Notes: generated from the letters alone by a model not told the origin. DNA of 30,041 bases from Pseudovibrio sp. JCM 19062 (GCA_001310715.1 BAXV01000047.1:1-30041); one strand, 5' to 3'; positions 1 to 11,103 are shown, counted from the stretch's first letter. A program made the numbers and translations.

Positions 1-1686
1 CGTCCGCCTTCACCACGGTAACCGCCGCCACCGCCACTGCGGGGATTGCGTTTGCCACCTGGGCGACCGCTGCTGCTGCGTTCCGGATTGCCTTCAATAC
101 GGGTGATGGTGATTGATTTTTCACCAGTGCCGTTTTCTTTGACGGTTTCCAAGAAGGCGTCAGCGAGTTTTGCGTCGAGCTCGAAGCGGCTGTCTGCATC
201 AAAGATGCGGATGGAGCCGATGTCTTTTTTTCGTGATGTGACCTGCACGGCAGATCATTGGCAGCAACCAACGCGGTTCAGCGTTATGCTTGCGACCGAC
301 GTTGAGACGGAACCAGACACCGTTGTCGAAGTTTTTGCGCGGCTGACGCTCTTGTTCTTCGCTGAAGTTGGTGCTGGAGGCCAGCAGTTCTTCCGGTGCT
401 GGCAGACCCTGATGGATCTGACGCATGTAAGCTGCTGCGATCTGTTCTGCTGAGAACTTCTCGAGAAGTTCTTTCACCATTGGCAAATCTTCTTCGCCCG
501 GGGCTTCCTGCAGATCGGAGGACGCAAGGATGCGCTCACGGTCTTTATCGCGGATTTGCTGCGCAGTTGGAGCCGCACCCCACTCTGCTTTCACTTTAGC
601 GAAGCTTAGCAGACGGGATGCAGTGCGACGGCGGGTGTGCGGGACGACCAGCGTACAAACGCCTTTACGGCCTGCACGACCGGTACGACCAGAACGGTGC
701 AGCAGTGCTTCTGCGTTGTTTGGCAGGTCAGCGTGGATCACCAGATCCAGGTTTGGCAAGTCGATGCCGCGTGCTGCGACATCGGTTGCCACACAAACGC
801 GGGCACGGCCATTGCGCATAGCGCCGAGGGCGTGGTTACGTTCGGTCTGGCTCAGTTCACCGGAGAGGGCGACCACTGCGAAACCACGGTTGCCGAGGCG
901 TGCGGAGAGGTGTTTGACCATCTCACGGGTGCCGCAGAAAATGATGGTATTCTGTGCTTCGTAGAAACGCAGGACATTGATGATCGCGTTTTCACGGTCG
1001 TTAGGAGCGACCGGCATTGCACGATATTCAATATCAGTGTGCTGTTCGCGATTGTTGACCGTTGAAATGCGCTGTGCATCGCGCTGGAAGCGCTTTGCAA
1101 GGTTTTCGATCTGCTGGGGAACTGTTGCGGAGAACAGCAGAGTGCGGCGTTCTTTCGGTGCAGCACCAAGAATGAATTCGAGGTCTTCACGGAAGCCGAG
1201 ATCCAACATCTCATCTGCTTCGTCGAGGACGATTGTACGCAGTGAGGAGGTATCAAAGGAGCCACGTTCGATATGGTCACGCAGGCGGCCTGGTGTGCCG
1301 ACTACGATGTGTGCGCCAGCAGAAAGGTTGCGGCGTTCACGGCGCATATCCATGCCACCCACACAGGTGGTGATGCGCGCGCCAGCTTCGCCGTACAACC
1401 ATTCCAGCTCTCTGGAGACCTGGATCGCCAGTTCGCGGGTTGGTGCAACACACAATGCAAGAGGTTCACTTGCCCGGCCCATACGCTCTGCATCACCCAG
1501 CAGTTCCGGCGCGATTGCGATGCCGAATGCAACTGTTTTACCAGAGCCTGTCTGAGCAGAAACCAAAAGGTCTTTGCCTTTCAGCTCTTCATCAAGTACG
1601 GCGGTCTGGACCGGTGTTAGAGACGTGTATTCGCGCTTTTCTAGTGCGGTAGAAAGCGCCGGGGCAACCCCTTCAGGTATCGTCAT
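1..1686 (-). CDS. DEAD-box ATP-dependent RNA helicase with DbpA-like C-terminal RNA-binding domain (3' end outside window, one frame break)
   Basis: An ATP-dependent RNA helicase that remodels structured RNA, probably in ribosome assembly or cold adaptation (family knowledge). Visible motifs in order: Q motif near residue 27 (LTPVQ), Walker A AQTGSGKT (44-51), PTRELA, DEAD in VLDEADEMLDLG, SAT, and the C-terminal helicase block ending HRSGRTGRAGRKG. A DbpA/CsdA-type RNA-binding domain follows (VWFRLNVGRKHNAEP...). The ATG at 1686 fits the family N-terminus. The open frame ends at 199 only because of a run of seven T at 225-231. With six T the protein continues as HITKKDIGSIRIFDADSRF and then a Gly/Arg-rich tail (SGGGGGYRGEGG) that runs off base 1. 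The residual homology is typical of CsdA/DeaD-like or RhlE-like proteins with a Gly-rich tail. The family call is firm but the exact orthologue is not. Confidence 0.93.
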
Positions 1687-1860
1687 GTAGTATTTCTTTC
1701 GAGGAGGGTCATTATATGTAAAGCAAGAGCTTTTGTTGCCCTACCCATCGCTTCCGCTCACTCATGGGGTCATGAGGCGGCAAATGGCAAGCGAGCTCTT
1801 TTCTTCGTGGGCCTTGTAGTCTGACTTGGTGGAAAGGTCAATGAAATAAGAAAAATAGAT

Positions 1861-1986
1861 ATGAAAGATGCATGTAAGTTTGTGGTGTCTGACTGTCAGA
1901 ATCTTTGCAAGAACGGCGAGAATATCGGTTTTGCGGAGACATGTATCACTGTTTGTGTGAGTGAAAATCGGTTGATTTTCTTGTAG
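1861..1986 (+). CDS. possible 41-aa cysteine-rich small protein
   Basis: A short ATG-to-TAG reading frame lies in the 423-base gap upstream of the helicase. Its 41 residues include five cysteines at positions 5, 12, 16, 28 and 32, giving two C-x3-C pairs (CQNLC and CITVC). That density is unusual and could suit metal binding or disulfides. The upstream sequence (AAGAAAAATAGAT) is only a weak ribosome-binding site, no homologue is recognised, and no codon-usage test was possible, so chance is a real alternative. The rest of 1687-2109 shows no other gene. It should contain the helicase promoter and leader on the minus strand. Confidence 0.22.
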   Translation: MKDACKFVVSDCQNLCKNGENIGFAETCITVCVSENRLIFL

Positions 1987-2109
1987 CTGTTGTCGAGGAA
2001 GAGTGCGGTATGACTATAAAAGTCAGGAGTGGTCTGGCTTTACTGCTTTGAATATTTGCCTTTTTCGTGGTGCGGAACTAAAGAGAGGCAAAAATCAGGC
2101 GGAGGCGAA

Positions 2110-2238
2110 ATGGATCAGCTCTCAAACTTCATTGGTGTACTGCCCTCCTGGGTTGGCGTGATCTTTCTTGTTGTCTTTGTCTTGAGTGGTCGCCTGTTCA
2201 GGGACGCCTGGAAAAGCCACGGTGCCAGATGGAGCTGA
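2110..2238 (+). CDS. small single-span membrane protein (42 aa), unknown
   Basis: An ATG preceded by a good GGAGG (2101-2105) starts a 42-residue protein. It has a short polar head (MDQLSNFIGVLPSW), one hydrophobic span (VGVIFLVVFVLSG) and a basic tail (RLFRDAWKSHGARWS), as in a membrane-anchored small protein with a positively charged cytoplasmic end. The stop overlaps the start of the next tiny frame by 10 bases, suggesting translational coupling. Function is not recognised. The ribosome-binding site and the textbook hydrophobic/basic layout argue for a real gene. Confidence 0.45.
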   Translation: MDQLSNFIGVLPSWVGVIFLVVFVLSGRLFRDAWKSHGARWS

Positions 2239-2324
2239 GGTGCTGGGTGTTTGGGCTGCTTGCTCTGATCAGCTTTGCCTTGATGGTTTTCGGTGTTTTT
2301 GATTTTGGCTGGGCGAGCAGATAA
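2229..2324 (+). CDS. tiny membrane protein (31 aa), unknown
   Basis: A 31-residue frame starts inside the last codons of the preceding small gene. It is almost entirely one membrane span (WVFGLLALISFALMVFGVF) and ends DFGWASR. No independent ribosome-binding site is obvious, so expression would depend on coupling to the 42-aa frame. Two adjacent, overlapping, single-span small proteins could form a membrane pair. This is inference and no family is recognised. Confidence 0.35.
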   Translation: MELRCWVFGLLALISFALMVFGVFDFGWASR

Positions 2325-2419
2325 CTTTACGTTTGCGGAAAACTAGTTTTAAGACCCTTGGTGTATCCTGATACTCAATTGGCGGAGATCTGCGAGAGAA
2401 ACCTACAGGAGCTAAGAGT

Positions 2420-2866
2420 ATGTTTTCGAAGCCATCATTGTTCAGACGAGGTGTTACAGCCAAGCTGTTTGGGCTGGCGTTCGGGCTCTTGTGCCTCTAC
2501 CTCATCAGCTGGTTGAACCTGAATGTTTCCTTTGTGGTGCAGTTCGGGTTGCTTCTGTGGTGTATTTCGCTTGGCGGCTTGGTGGCCTTATCGCTGATCA
2601 ATTATCACCCTTTGCTCAAAGCCAGTATGCCGAGCTGGTTCTCCGGCGGTTTTGTCTGCGGATGGATGAACCTGCTGCTGTGGCTGATTAGCGGAGACAG
2701 CCTGACGTCGATCGGGCAGGGGATATTTCCAACGCTTGGAAGTTTGTTGCTGGGTGTTGGGTTTGTTGTGATTGGTGTTCTGTTCGGCATTATTGCCGGG
2801 TTCTTTGCCAAGCTGTTTGGCGGTGAAGGGCCTGATGCGGCACGCGACTACAGCAAGAACCAATAG
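2420..2866 (+). CDS. hypothetical integral membrane protein (148 aa)
   Basis: The ATG at 2420 follows AGGAG with eight-base spacing. The protein has about four hydrophobic spans: LFGLAFGLLCLYLISWL, VVQFGLLLWCISLGGLVAL, the region around GFVCGWMNLLLWLI, and LGSLLLGVGFVVIGVLFGII. The C-terminus is polar (GGEGPDAARDYSKNQ). No catalytic or transport motif is recognised. It converges on nqrM and shares the hairpin at 2878-2897. The upstream gap (2325-2419) contains a 12-bp palindrome AAAACTAGTTTT at 2339-2350 that may be a regulator site. Existence is well supported by start site and hydrophobic pattern. Function is unknown. Confidence 0.75.
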   Translation: MFSKPSLFRRGVTAKLFGLAFGLLCLYLISWLNLNVSFVVQFGLLLWCISLGGLVALSLINYHPLLKASMPSWFSGGFVCGWMNLLLWLISGDSLTSIGQGIFPTLGSLLLGVGFVVIGVLFGIIAGFFAKLFGGEGPDAARDYSKNQ

Positions 2867-2874
2867 CAGGCATG

Positions 2875-2897
2875 AAAAAGGGGCCTTGTGGCCCCTT
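2875..2897 (-). terminator. intrinsic terminator of the apbE-nqrM operon
   Basis: A perfect 8-bp stem AAGGGGCC/GGCCCCTT (2878-2885 with 2890-2897) surrounds a TTGT loop. On the minus strand it is followed by five T (2879-2875), the classic Rho-independent layout. It lies just past the repaired nqrM stop and may also help end the convergent plus-strand membrane gene, though the plus side lacks a T run. Confidence 0.75.
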
Positions 2898-2921
2898 AAA
2901 ACATCTTGAAATGGCGCATTG

Positions 2922-3154
2922 TTAAGCTGCGCTATGCTCTTCGATTGTTTGCTTGGACTTGCAAGGCTGCAGCTTTTCGCGAAGCGGGCTGTTCGGTCAA
3001 TTTCACGCTTACAGACGACGCAATGGTCTGCGCCATCAATAGCGTTCAAGCCGCCACAGCTGCCAGTGATTGGCTTGTTTCTGAAAACGGCACCAATTGC
3101 CATTCCTGCTACAATCAGGATCAGCATGATAAACGCGATGATGAAAGTTGCCAT
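2922..3154 (-). CDS. nqrM: NqrM, Na+-NQR maturation factor (one frame break)
   Basis: NqrM is a small membrane protein needed for assembly of the Na+-NQR complex; it is thought to deliver iron for the Cys-ligated NqrD/NqrE centre (family knowledge). The frame opens with one membrane span (FIIAFIMLILIVAGMAIGAVF) and then the hallmark ITGSCGGL, followed by HCVVCKREID. As written, the frame runs on through the terminator for over 100 residues. Adding one G to the GG at 2995-2996 gives REIDPNSPLREKLQ, a further cysteine (PCKSK) and a stop at 2922, a 77-aa protein of normal family length placed correctly before the hairpin. It is 12 bases downstream of apbE and cotranscribed. Confidence 0.85.
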
Positions 3155-3166
3155 TTCGATATTCCG

Positions 3167-4195
3167 TTATTTCTCTGTCGACTGCTCGAATTTTCTAAAT
3201 GCGCTGGACGACCGGGTAATGAAGTGGTCGCCTTCACGCACGATGAAGAATGCGGCAATCCCTTCACGCTCCGCCAGAGCCATGCCGCGCTTGTCACCCA
3301 TTGCCAGGAGAGCTGTTGCCAGACCATCAGAACGCATTGCATTGTCAGCAATTACGGTGACTGATGCAAGCTTGTGCGTTACCGGGCGGCCTGATGCAGC
3401 ATCAATAATGTGTGAGAAGCGTTTGCCGTCCACTTCCTTGTAAATGCGGTAGTCGCCGGAGGTTGCCATGCCCTTGCCGCTAACCCGGACAACATGCTGA
3501 ACGGTGCGGGCACCAGAGTCCGGCTTCTCGATACCGACAACCCACTGCTCGTCTTTTGCATTGTTGCCTTTGGTGACCAGATCGCCGCCGATTTCGACCA
3601 GATATTCGTCAATGCCGTTATCGTCCAGAACAGAGGCGACCTTATCGATGCCGAAGCCTTTTGCGATTGCGGAGAGGTTGACGGTGGTGTCTGTGTTGAC
3701 CTTGCGCAGTGCGGGCGGGTCAGTCTCAAACTCCAGCATGGTGCTCATGCCAACTGACTCAAGGGCGTTGCGGATGTCGCGTGGGCTTGGCTGAGGAGGT
3801 GTGTCCTGCTTGGTTCCAAAGCCCCACAGCTCGATGAGCGGTGCGAGGGTCACGTCAAAGTAGCCGTTGGTCAGGGTATGAATGCGCAGGGACTCCTGCA
3901 TCACGATGCTGAAATCGCGGGAGATCGGCGTCCATTCTGTGCTGGTGGATTGGTTAAACCGACTGATCTCTGACTCTTTGTCCCAGTTGGACATGGCTTT
4001 GTTGACACCAGCGAGGGCTTCGTCAACTTGCTGCTGCAGGTCCTGTTCTGAGACAGAAGACGACCCTTTGATAGCTTTGACATGATAGGTGGTGCCCATG
4101 GTTTTGCCTTGGAGGAGGATTTCCTCCCGGCTTTTGTCATTAGGGACACATGCTGTGACAACGATGAGTAAGAGAGCAGTAATGAGGAAGCGCAT
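3167..4195 (-). CDS. apbE: ApbE, FMN transferase (flavinylation of NqrB/NqrC), lipoprotein
   Basis: ApbE transfers FMN from FAD to a threonine in S/AGAT motifs of NqrB and NqrC, on the outer side of the inner membrane. The chosen ATG at 4195 gives a lipoprotein signal MRFLITALLLIVVTAC with lipid-modified Cys16 and sits behind GAGG; an in-frame upstream start at 4285 would bury this signal. Recognisable blocks are GKTMGTTYHVK, NKAMSNWDKESEISRFN, FDVTLAPLIELWGFG, NLSAIAKGFGIDKV, YLVEIGGD, HIIDAASGRPV and the metal-binding region DNAMRSDGLATALLAMG. Length (342 aa) is normal and the frame is intact. Its place next to nqr and nqrM fixes its role as the Na+-NQR flavinylase. Confidence 0.95.
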   Translation of the reverse strand: MRFLITALLLIVVTACVPNDKSREEILLQGKTMGTTYHVKAIKGSSSVSEQDLQQQVDEALAGVNKAMSNWDKESEISRFNQSTSTEWTPISRDFSIVMQESLRIHTLTNGYFDVTLAPLIELWGFGTKQDTPPQPSPRDIRNALESVGMSTMLEFETDPPALRKVNTDTTVNLSAIAKGFGIDKVASVLDDNGIDEYLVEIGGDLVTKGNNAKDEQWVVGIEKPDSGARTVQHVVRVSGKGMATSGDYRIYKEVDGKRFSHIIDAASGRPVTHKLASVTVIADNAMRSDGLATALLAMGDKRGMALAEREGIAAFFIVREGDHFITRSSSAFRKFEQSTEK

Positions 4196-4724
4196 TTCGG
4201 CCTCAGAGTTTTTTTCATTTCCCTGCGTAATCGGCTTATTCCGGTTTTCTGTCAAGTTAAATAGAGTTTGATGCTGATGCAGCAAAGAACAGAGATAGAT
4301 GAAAACGAAAAATGATACGCAGAACTACGGGAATGGGAAAAGTTAGGGGAAAACTTATTAGAAAAAAAATATTTCGCAGAACAGCATTGTTGCCGTTGCG
4401 TCAATATGGCGAATCCCTATTGAAATTTGCGGTATATCAGGGTATTGGCCCGCATAAATCCGTAGGAATAGCTGACCGCAACACACTTTAGTGGTATGCG
4501 AGCGGTTACTCCAAACCGGAGCCATGGATGAGTGACGTTCAGCAATGCTCGGGCTTTGTTGCTGAAACAGCGATCTGTGGGGGGATTTATCTCGGTTCGA
4601 CTTGTCAAAGTCAATAATCCGCGTGCGCGGCATTTTGTACATAGCAGAATGACTTAGCAGCATTTACCCGCAGATATCCCGCAAACATCTATTGGTTGCC
4701 CTAAAGAAGCCTGACAGGGTAAGG
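4196..4724. promoter_or_regulatory. divergent apbE / nqrA control region (529 bases, no gene)
   Basis: This unusually long gap separates apbE-nqrM from nqrABCDEF and must carry promoters for both. Visible items are an A/T-rich stretch near 4350-4375 with eight consecutive A, and an interrupted palindrome CCGCG-TG-CGCGG (4619-4630) about 95 bases before nqrA. No -35/-10 pair is convincing enough to call. Reading frames here lack coding character. The region may include long leaders or an untested regulator site. Confidence 0.5.
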
Positions 4725-6076
<1,352 letters not shown>

Positions 6077-6079
6077 CCC

Positions 6080-7288
6080 GTGAGTTTGCGCGATAAGTTT
6101 GATCGTGTTGCGCCGCTCTTTGAAAAGGGTGGCAAATACGAAAAGTTTTACGCCGTCTACGAGATGGTGGATACTTTCATCTACACTCCAAAAACAGTGA
6201 CCAGCGTTGCGCCGCACGCTCGTGACCACGCAGACCTTAAGCGTGTCATGACGTATGTTGTGCTGGCGACGATCCCTGCGATCCTGTTTGGTATGTACAA
6301 CACCGGCCTGCAGACCAACGCTGCACTGGCCTCCATGGGTATCACCGAGCCAGCAGGCTGGAGAGCGTTCATCCTCTCGCTGCTGGGTATCGGCTTTAAT
6401 CCTGACAGCATCTTCGCCAACATGGCGCATGGTGCTTTGTACTTCCTGCCGATCTACATCGTAACGCTTGCTGTTGGCGGTGTCTTTGAGGTGCTCTTCG
6501 CCGTTGTGCGGGGCCACGAAGTGAACGAAGGCTTCTTCGTTTCTTCCATGCTGTACACGTTGATCCTGCCCGCTTCCACGCCACTTTGGCAGGTTGGTCT
6601 GGGGATCGCGTTTGGTGTGGTCATCGGTAAAGAAGTGTTTGGCGGTACAGGTAAAAACTTCCTGAACCCGGCGCTTGTTGGTCGTGCGTTCCTTTACTTC
6701 GCTTATCCGGCAGCCATGTCCGGTGATATGGTATGGACGCCGGTTGACGGCTTCTCCGGTGCGACTGCACTGGGTGTTGCTGCAGCTGACGGCATGCAGG
6801 GTCTGGCCAACAACGGCATTACCTGGATGAGCTCCTTCATCGGTACCATTCCGGGTTCCTTTGGTGAGACCTCCACGATTGCAATTGCCATTGGCGGTGT
6901 GTTCCTTGTGAGCACCGGTATTGCGAACTACCGACTTATTCTTGGTTGTTTGGGCGGCATGATTGGCTTCACTTTATTGCTGAACATGATTGGCTCTGAC
7001 ACCAATCCAATGTTTGCAATGCCTTGGTACTGGCACCTTGTCACCGGCGGCTTCATGTTCGGTCTGGTGTTTATGGTGACCGAGCCTGTGACAGCTGCGA
7101 TGACCAATCCGGGCCGTTACATCTACGCTGCATTGATTGGTGTGATGTGTATTCTCATCCGCGTTATCAACCCGGCCTTCCCTGAAGGTATGATGTTGGC
7201 AATTCTGTTCGGGAATATCTTCTCTCCGCTGATCGACTACTTCGTTGTGAAGGCGAACATCACACGGAGGATGAAGCGTCATGCCTAA
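6080..7288 (+). CDS. nqrB: Na+-NQR subunit B (membrane, covalent FMN)
   Basis: NqrB is a polytopic membrane subunit that carries covalent FMN and riboflavin and belongs to the sodium translocation path. It has an intact frame of 402 aa with a GTG start, three bases after the nqrA stop. The N-terminal segment (RDKFDRVAPLFEKGGKYEKF) is cytoplasmic, followed by about ten hydrophobic spans. The flavinylation motif SGAT is in DGFSGATALGVAA, so Thr229 is the predicted FMN anchor for ApbE. GKEVFGGTGKNFLNPALVGR is the conserved NqrB/RnfD loop. The stop overlaps the nqrC start by eight bases. Confidence 0.97.
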   Translation: MSLRDKFDRVAPLFEKGGKYEKFYAVYEMVDTFIYTPKTVTSVAPHARDHADLKRVMTYVVLATIPAILFGMYNTGLQTNAALASMGITEPAGWRAFILSLLGIGFNPDSIFANMAHGALYFLPIYIVTLAVGGVFEVLFAVVRGHEVNEGFFVSSMLYTLILPASTPLWQVGLGIAFGVVIGKEVFGGTGKNFLNPALVGRAFLYFAYPAAMSGDMVWTPVDGFSGATALGVAAADGMQGLANNGITWMSSFIGTIPGSFGETSTIAIAIGGVFLVSTGIANYRLILGCLGGMIGFTLLLNMIGSDTNPMFAMPWYWHLVTGGFMFGLVFMVTEPVTAAMTNPGRYIYAALIGVMCILIRVINPAFPEGMMLAILFGNIFSPLIDYFVVKANITRRMKRHA

Positions 7289-8100
7289 TGCTGAAAACAC
7301 AACAGCTCCAAAAGGTCTGTGGGCGCGCTTCAATGCGATGCCTCTGGACTCCGCTCCGCGCACCATCACGGTTGCTGTGGTGCTGTGTCTGGTCTGTTCC
7401 ATGATTGTTTCCGGCGCTGCGGTGATGCTGAAGCTCAGCAGGAGATCAACAAGACACTGGACAAGAAGACCAACATCCTGAAGGTTGCTGGCCTTTACAC
7501 AGACGGCGTTGACGTTGAAAAGGCGTTTGGTTCTTTCGAACCGCGTCTCGTTGATGTGGCAACTGGCAAATTCTCTACTGCTGCTGATCCGGTGACTTAC
7601 GATCAGCAAGCTGCTGCTAAAGATCCGGCTCAATCCATTGCTCTGGTAAATGATCCGGCTTCCATCAAACGTCAGGCAAAGCTGGCTTCGGTTTATCTGC
7701 TTCGTGATGATGCAGGTCAGATCGAGCGTATCATTCTGCCGATCCACGGTTACGGTTTGTGGTCCACGCTGTATGGTTTCATTGCTCTGAATGCTGATGG
7801 CAATGAGATTTACGGCCTGCGTTTTTACTCACATGCCGAGACCCCCGGTCTTGGTGCAGAAGTAGATAATCCAAAATGGATGGCTCAGTGGCCCGGCAAG
7901 CTGGTTTATGGCGATGATGGTGCCGTTGATATTGGCGTCAGCAAAGCTGTTCCAGCTGGTATCGATGGTTCCAAGTACCACATTGATGCGATTGCAGGTG
8001 CAACGCTGACCTCCCGTGGTGTCGATAATCTCGTCAAATTCTGGATGGGTGAGCAGGGCTTCAAGACCTTCCTCGACAATCTGAAAAAAGGAGAGGCGTA

Positions 8101-8101
<1 letters not shown>
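7281..8101 (+). CDS. nqrC: Na+-NQR subunit C (covalent FMN; one frame break)
   Basis: NqrC is anchored by an N-terminal span and carries a covalent FMN in the periplasm. The first frame gives [20 protein letters not shown] and a membrane span ([21 protein letters not shown]). Between 7411 and 7435 one base is missing, and the second frame continues [20 protein letters not shown] to the end. The flavinylation motif [17 protein letters not shown] is present, with Thr about residue 242. The repaired length is 273 aa, normal for the family. The exact base at the junction cannot be read from the sequence. The stop overlaps the nqrD ATG (TAATG). Confidence 0.94.
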
Positions 8102-8756
<655 letters not shown>

Positions 8757-8758
8757 TT

Positions 8759-9367
8759 ATGGAAGGGCTTCTTTCCCTCGCCGTAAAGGCGATCTTTATC
8801 GAAAACCTCGCGCTGTCCTTCTTCCTTGGAATGTGTACGTTCCTTGCGGTTTCCAAGAAGGTTGAGACCGCTCTGGGTCTGGGTATCTCCGTTGTTGTGG
8901 TGCAGGCTCTGACTGTGCCAATCAACAACATCCTTTACACCACGCTGCTCAATGACAATGCGCTGGCATGGGCTGGCCTTGAAGGTACTGACCTGCGCTT
9001 TCTGGGTCTGATTTCCTACATCGGCGTTATCGCTGCTGTGGTGCAGATCCTTGAAATGTTCCTCGATCGTTATGTGCCTGCGCTTTACAACGCGCTGGGT
9101 ATCTTCCTGCCGCTGATTACGGTGAACTGCGCGATCATGGGTGGTTCTCTGTTCATGGTGGAGCGTGACTACAGTCTGGCTGAATCTTCCGTTTACGGTG
9201 TTTCTTCCGGTATTGGTTGGGCACTGGCGATTACTGCGATGGCTGGTGTGCGTGAAAAGCTGAAATACTCTGACGTTCCTGACGGGTTGCAGGGTCTTGG
9301 CATCACCTTCATCACTGCTGGTCTGATGGCTATGGGTTTCATGGCTTTCTCAGGCGTGAAGCTGTAA
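8759..9367 (+). CDS. nqrE: Na+-NQR subunit E
   Basis: NqrE is the pseudosymmetric partner of NqrD, 202 aa with six hydrophobic spans and an intact frame. It opens [20 protein letters not shown]. The two cysteine-bearing half-membrane helices expected for the shared iron site are visible: [19 protein letters not shown] and [19 protein letters not shown]. It sits between nqrD and nqrF with tight spacing, so it belongs to the same transcript. Confidence 0.97.
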   Translation: MEGLLSLAVKAIFIENLALSFFLGMCTFLAVSKKVETALGLGISVVVVQALTVPINNILYTTLLNDNALAWAGLEGTDLRFLGLISYIGVIAAVVQILEMFLDRYVPALYNALGIFLPLITVNCAIMGGSLFMVERDYSLAESSVYGVSSGIGWALAITAMAGVREKLKYSDVPDGLQGLGITFITAGLMAMGFMAFSGVKL

Positions 9368-9380
9368 GGGGGACGAGTAG

Positions 9381-10604
9381 ATGCAAGACTTTACCTGGGG
9401 CATTACGCTCTTCACCTTGATCGTGCTTGTGCTGGTGATCGTCATTCTTATGGCACGCAGCAAGCTGGTCGCGTCCGGTGACGTTCAGATTGAAATCAAC
9501 GGTGAGAAGACCATTTCCGTTCCTGCGGGTGGCAAGCTTCTCAGTGTTCTGGCAGACCAGAAAATCTTTGTACCTTCCGCCTGTGGTGGCGGTGGTACCT
9601 GTGCCCAGTGCCGCGTGAAAGTGCATGAAGGTGGCGGTTCTATTCTGGCGACTGAAGAAAGCCACATCAGCAAGCGTGAAGCGCGCTGTGGTGATCGTCT
9701 TTCCTGTCAGGTTGCTGTGAAGCAGGACATGAAGATCGAAGTGCCTGAAGAAGTGTTCGGCGTGAAGAAGTGGGAGTGTACTGTTCGCTCCAACGAGAAC
9801 GTTGCAACCTTCATTAAGGCGCTGGTTCTGGACCTGCCAGAAGGCGAGGACGTGAACTTCCGCGCCGGTGGTTATATTCAGATTGAAGCTCCGGCGCACA
9901 AGCTGAAGTACACCGACTTCGACATTGAAGAACAGTACCGCGAAGACTGGGACAAGTTCAATCTGTGGCAGTACGAATCCGTCGTGGACGAGCCAGTTGA
10001 GCGTGCTTATTCCATGGCGAACTACCCGGACGAAAAAGGCATGATCATGCTGAACGTTCGTGTGGCTTCACCGCCTCCGGGAACTCAGGGTATCCCAGCG
10101 GGTAAGATGTCTTCCTTCATCTTTAACCTGAAGCCGGGTGACAAGGTGACTATTTCTGGTCCGTTTGGTGAGTTCTTCGCTCGCGAAACCGATAAGGAAA
10201 TGGTGTTTGTCGGTGGTGGTGCTGGTATGGCACCAATGCGCTCGCACATCTTTGATCAGCTGAAGCGTCTTGAGAACCGTGATCGCAAGATCACCTTCTG
10301 GTACGGCGCTCGTTCCAAGAAAGAAATGTTCTTTGTTGAGGACTTCGACCAGCTGGCGAAAGAGTTCCCGAACTTCACATGGCATGTGGCGCTTTCCGAT
10401 CCTCAGCCAGATGATGACTGGGACGGATACACCGGGTTCATTCACAACGTGCTCTACAACGAGTACCTGAAGGACCATGCTTCGCCAGAAGACTGTGAGT
10501 ACTACATGTGTGGTCCTCCAATCATGAACCAGTCCGTGATCAACATGCTTGTTGATATGGGCGTGGAACGTGAAGACATCATGCTGGACGACTTCGGCGG
10601 CTAA
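9381..10604 (+). CDS. nqrF: Na+-NQR subunit F (NADH-oxidising, 2Fe-2S and FAD)
   Basis: NqrF is the electron entry subunit. It oxidises NADH through FAD and passes electrons to a 2Fe-2S cluster. The N-terminal anchor is [19 protein letters not shown]. The ferredoxin domain has Cys68, Cys74, Cys77 ([12 protein letters not shown]) and Cys109 (GDRLSC). The ferredoxin-reductase half shows RAYSMANYP (FAD binding), [12 protein letters not shown] (NADH binding) and [13 protein letters not shown] near the C-terminus. At 407 aa the frame is intact and of family length. It is the last gene of the operon, with a terminator 27 bases beyond its stop. Confidence 0.97.
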   Translation: MQDFTWGITLFTLIVLVLVIVILMARSKLVASGDVQIEINGEKTISVPAGGKLLSVLADQKIFVPSACGGGGTCAQCRVKVHEGGGSILATEESHISKREARCGDRLSCQVAVKQDMKIEVPEEVFGVKKWECTVRSNENVATFIKALVLDLPEGEDVNFRAGGYIQIEAPAHKLKYTDFDIEEQYREDWDKFNLWQYESVVDEPVERAYSMANYPDEKGMIMLNVRVASPPPGTQGIPAGKMSSFIFNLKPGDKVTISGPFGEFFARETDKEMVFVGGGAGMAPMRSHIFDQLKRLENRDRKITFWYGARSKKEMFFVEDFDQLAKEFPNFTWHVALSDPQPDDDWDGYTGFIHNVLYNEYLKDHASPEDCEYYMCGPPIMNQSVINMLVDMGVEREDIMLDDFGG

Positions 10605-10630
10605 ACGCTGAGACAGTTGAGAGAATTAAG

Positions 10631-10661
10631 AAACCCGGTGTCGAGAGGCGCCGGGTTTTTT
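10631..10661 (+). terminator. Rho-independent terminator of nqrABCDEF
   Basis: Positions 10631-10642 pair with 10647-10658 in a 12-bp stem (two G-U pairs) closed by a GAGA tetraloop. The stem runs directly into six T (10656-10661). It lies 27 bases after the nqrF stop, so it clearly ends the nqr transcript. Confidence 0.9.
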
Positions 10662-10735
10662 GTTTCACACTTTGAGGTAGAGATCGTCCTTAAGTTTAGT
10701 GCATGTCGCATGTGCGTAAAAATAATGAGGTAATC

Positions 10736-11053
10736 ATGATTACGCTTCTTTTGAAGAATAACGCAAATCGCAAACTTAGGTTTAAGTATCAACGGAATAC
10801 AGGTTACGAAATTAGTGCGGTTATTGATGCAGGGCAGCTACAGGAGACAATAGAATTCTCCGACGAAAATGCTTTATTTTCGGTTGTGATCTATAATCCT
10901 GATAGTTCTGATCCGGATGAGCCGATTGGTGCTGCTGGTTTCCACTTAGTAGACTTAAAGCCAGAGGATATTAATACGTACGGGCCGACTACTGTGGAGG
11001 CACGTGGTCAAAACGATATTCCTGTAAGAATTACAATAACTGGTATTTTCTAG
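10736..11053 (+). CDS. hypothetical protein, 105 aa, AT-rich
   Basis: No family is recognised. The ATG at 10736 is preferred over 10703 because it follows GAGG with five-base spacing. The protein begins MITLLLKNNANRKLRFKYQ, is acidic, and alternates hydrophobic and polar residues as in a beta-rich fold (VIYNPDSSDPDEPIG, VRITITGIF at the very end). It has no signal peptide or membrane span. Its codons are clearly AT-richer than the nqr and liu genes on either side, which suggests a recently acquired or weakly expressed accessory gene. The following 250 bases (11054-11304) are also AT-rich and contain an inverted repeat but no gene. Confidence 0.6.
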   Translation: MITLLLKNNANRKLRFKYQRNTGYEISAVIDAGQLQETIEFSDENALFSVVIYNPDSSDPDEPIGAAGFHLVDLKPEDINTYGPTTVEARGQNDIPVRITITGIF

Positions 11054-11103
11054 TTTCAGATCGTTTCCTGTTATCAGCCCATCAATTCGATAGAAACTTA
11101 TTG

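Noticed and set aside
2339..2350. 12-bp palindrome AAAACTAGTTTT before the 148-aa membrane protein
   Set aside because: AT-rich short palindromes are frequent, and no regulator or second copy supports a function.
4358..4663. 101-codon minus-strand reading frame in the nqrA-apbE gap
   Set aside because: No ribosome-binding site, no recognisable domain, and biased toward His/Ser/Arg as in random frames. It lies in the expected divergent promoter region.
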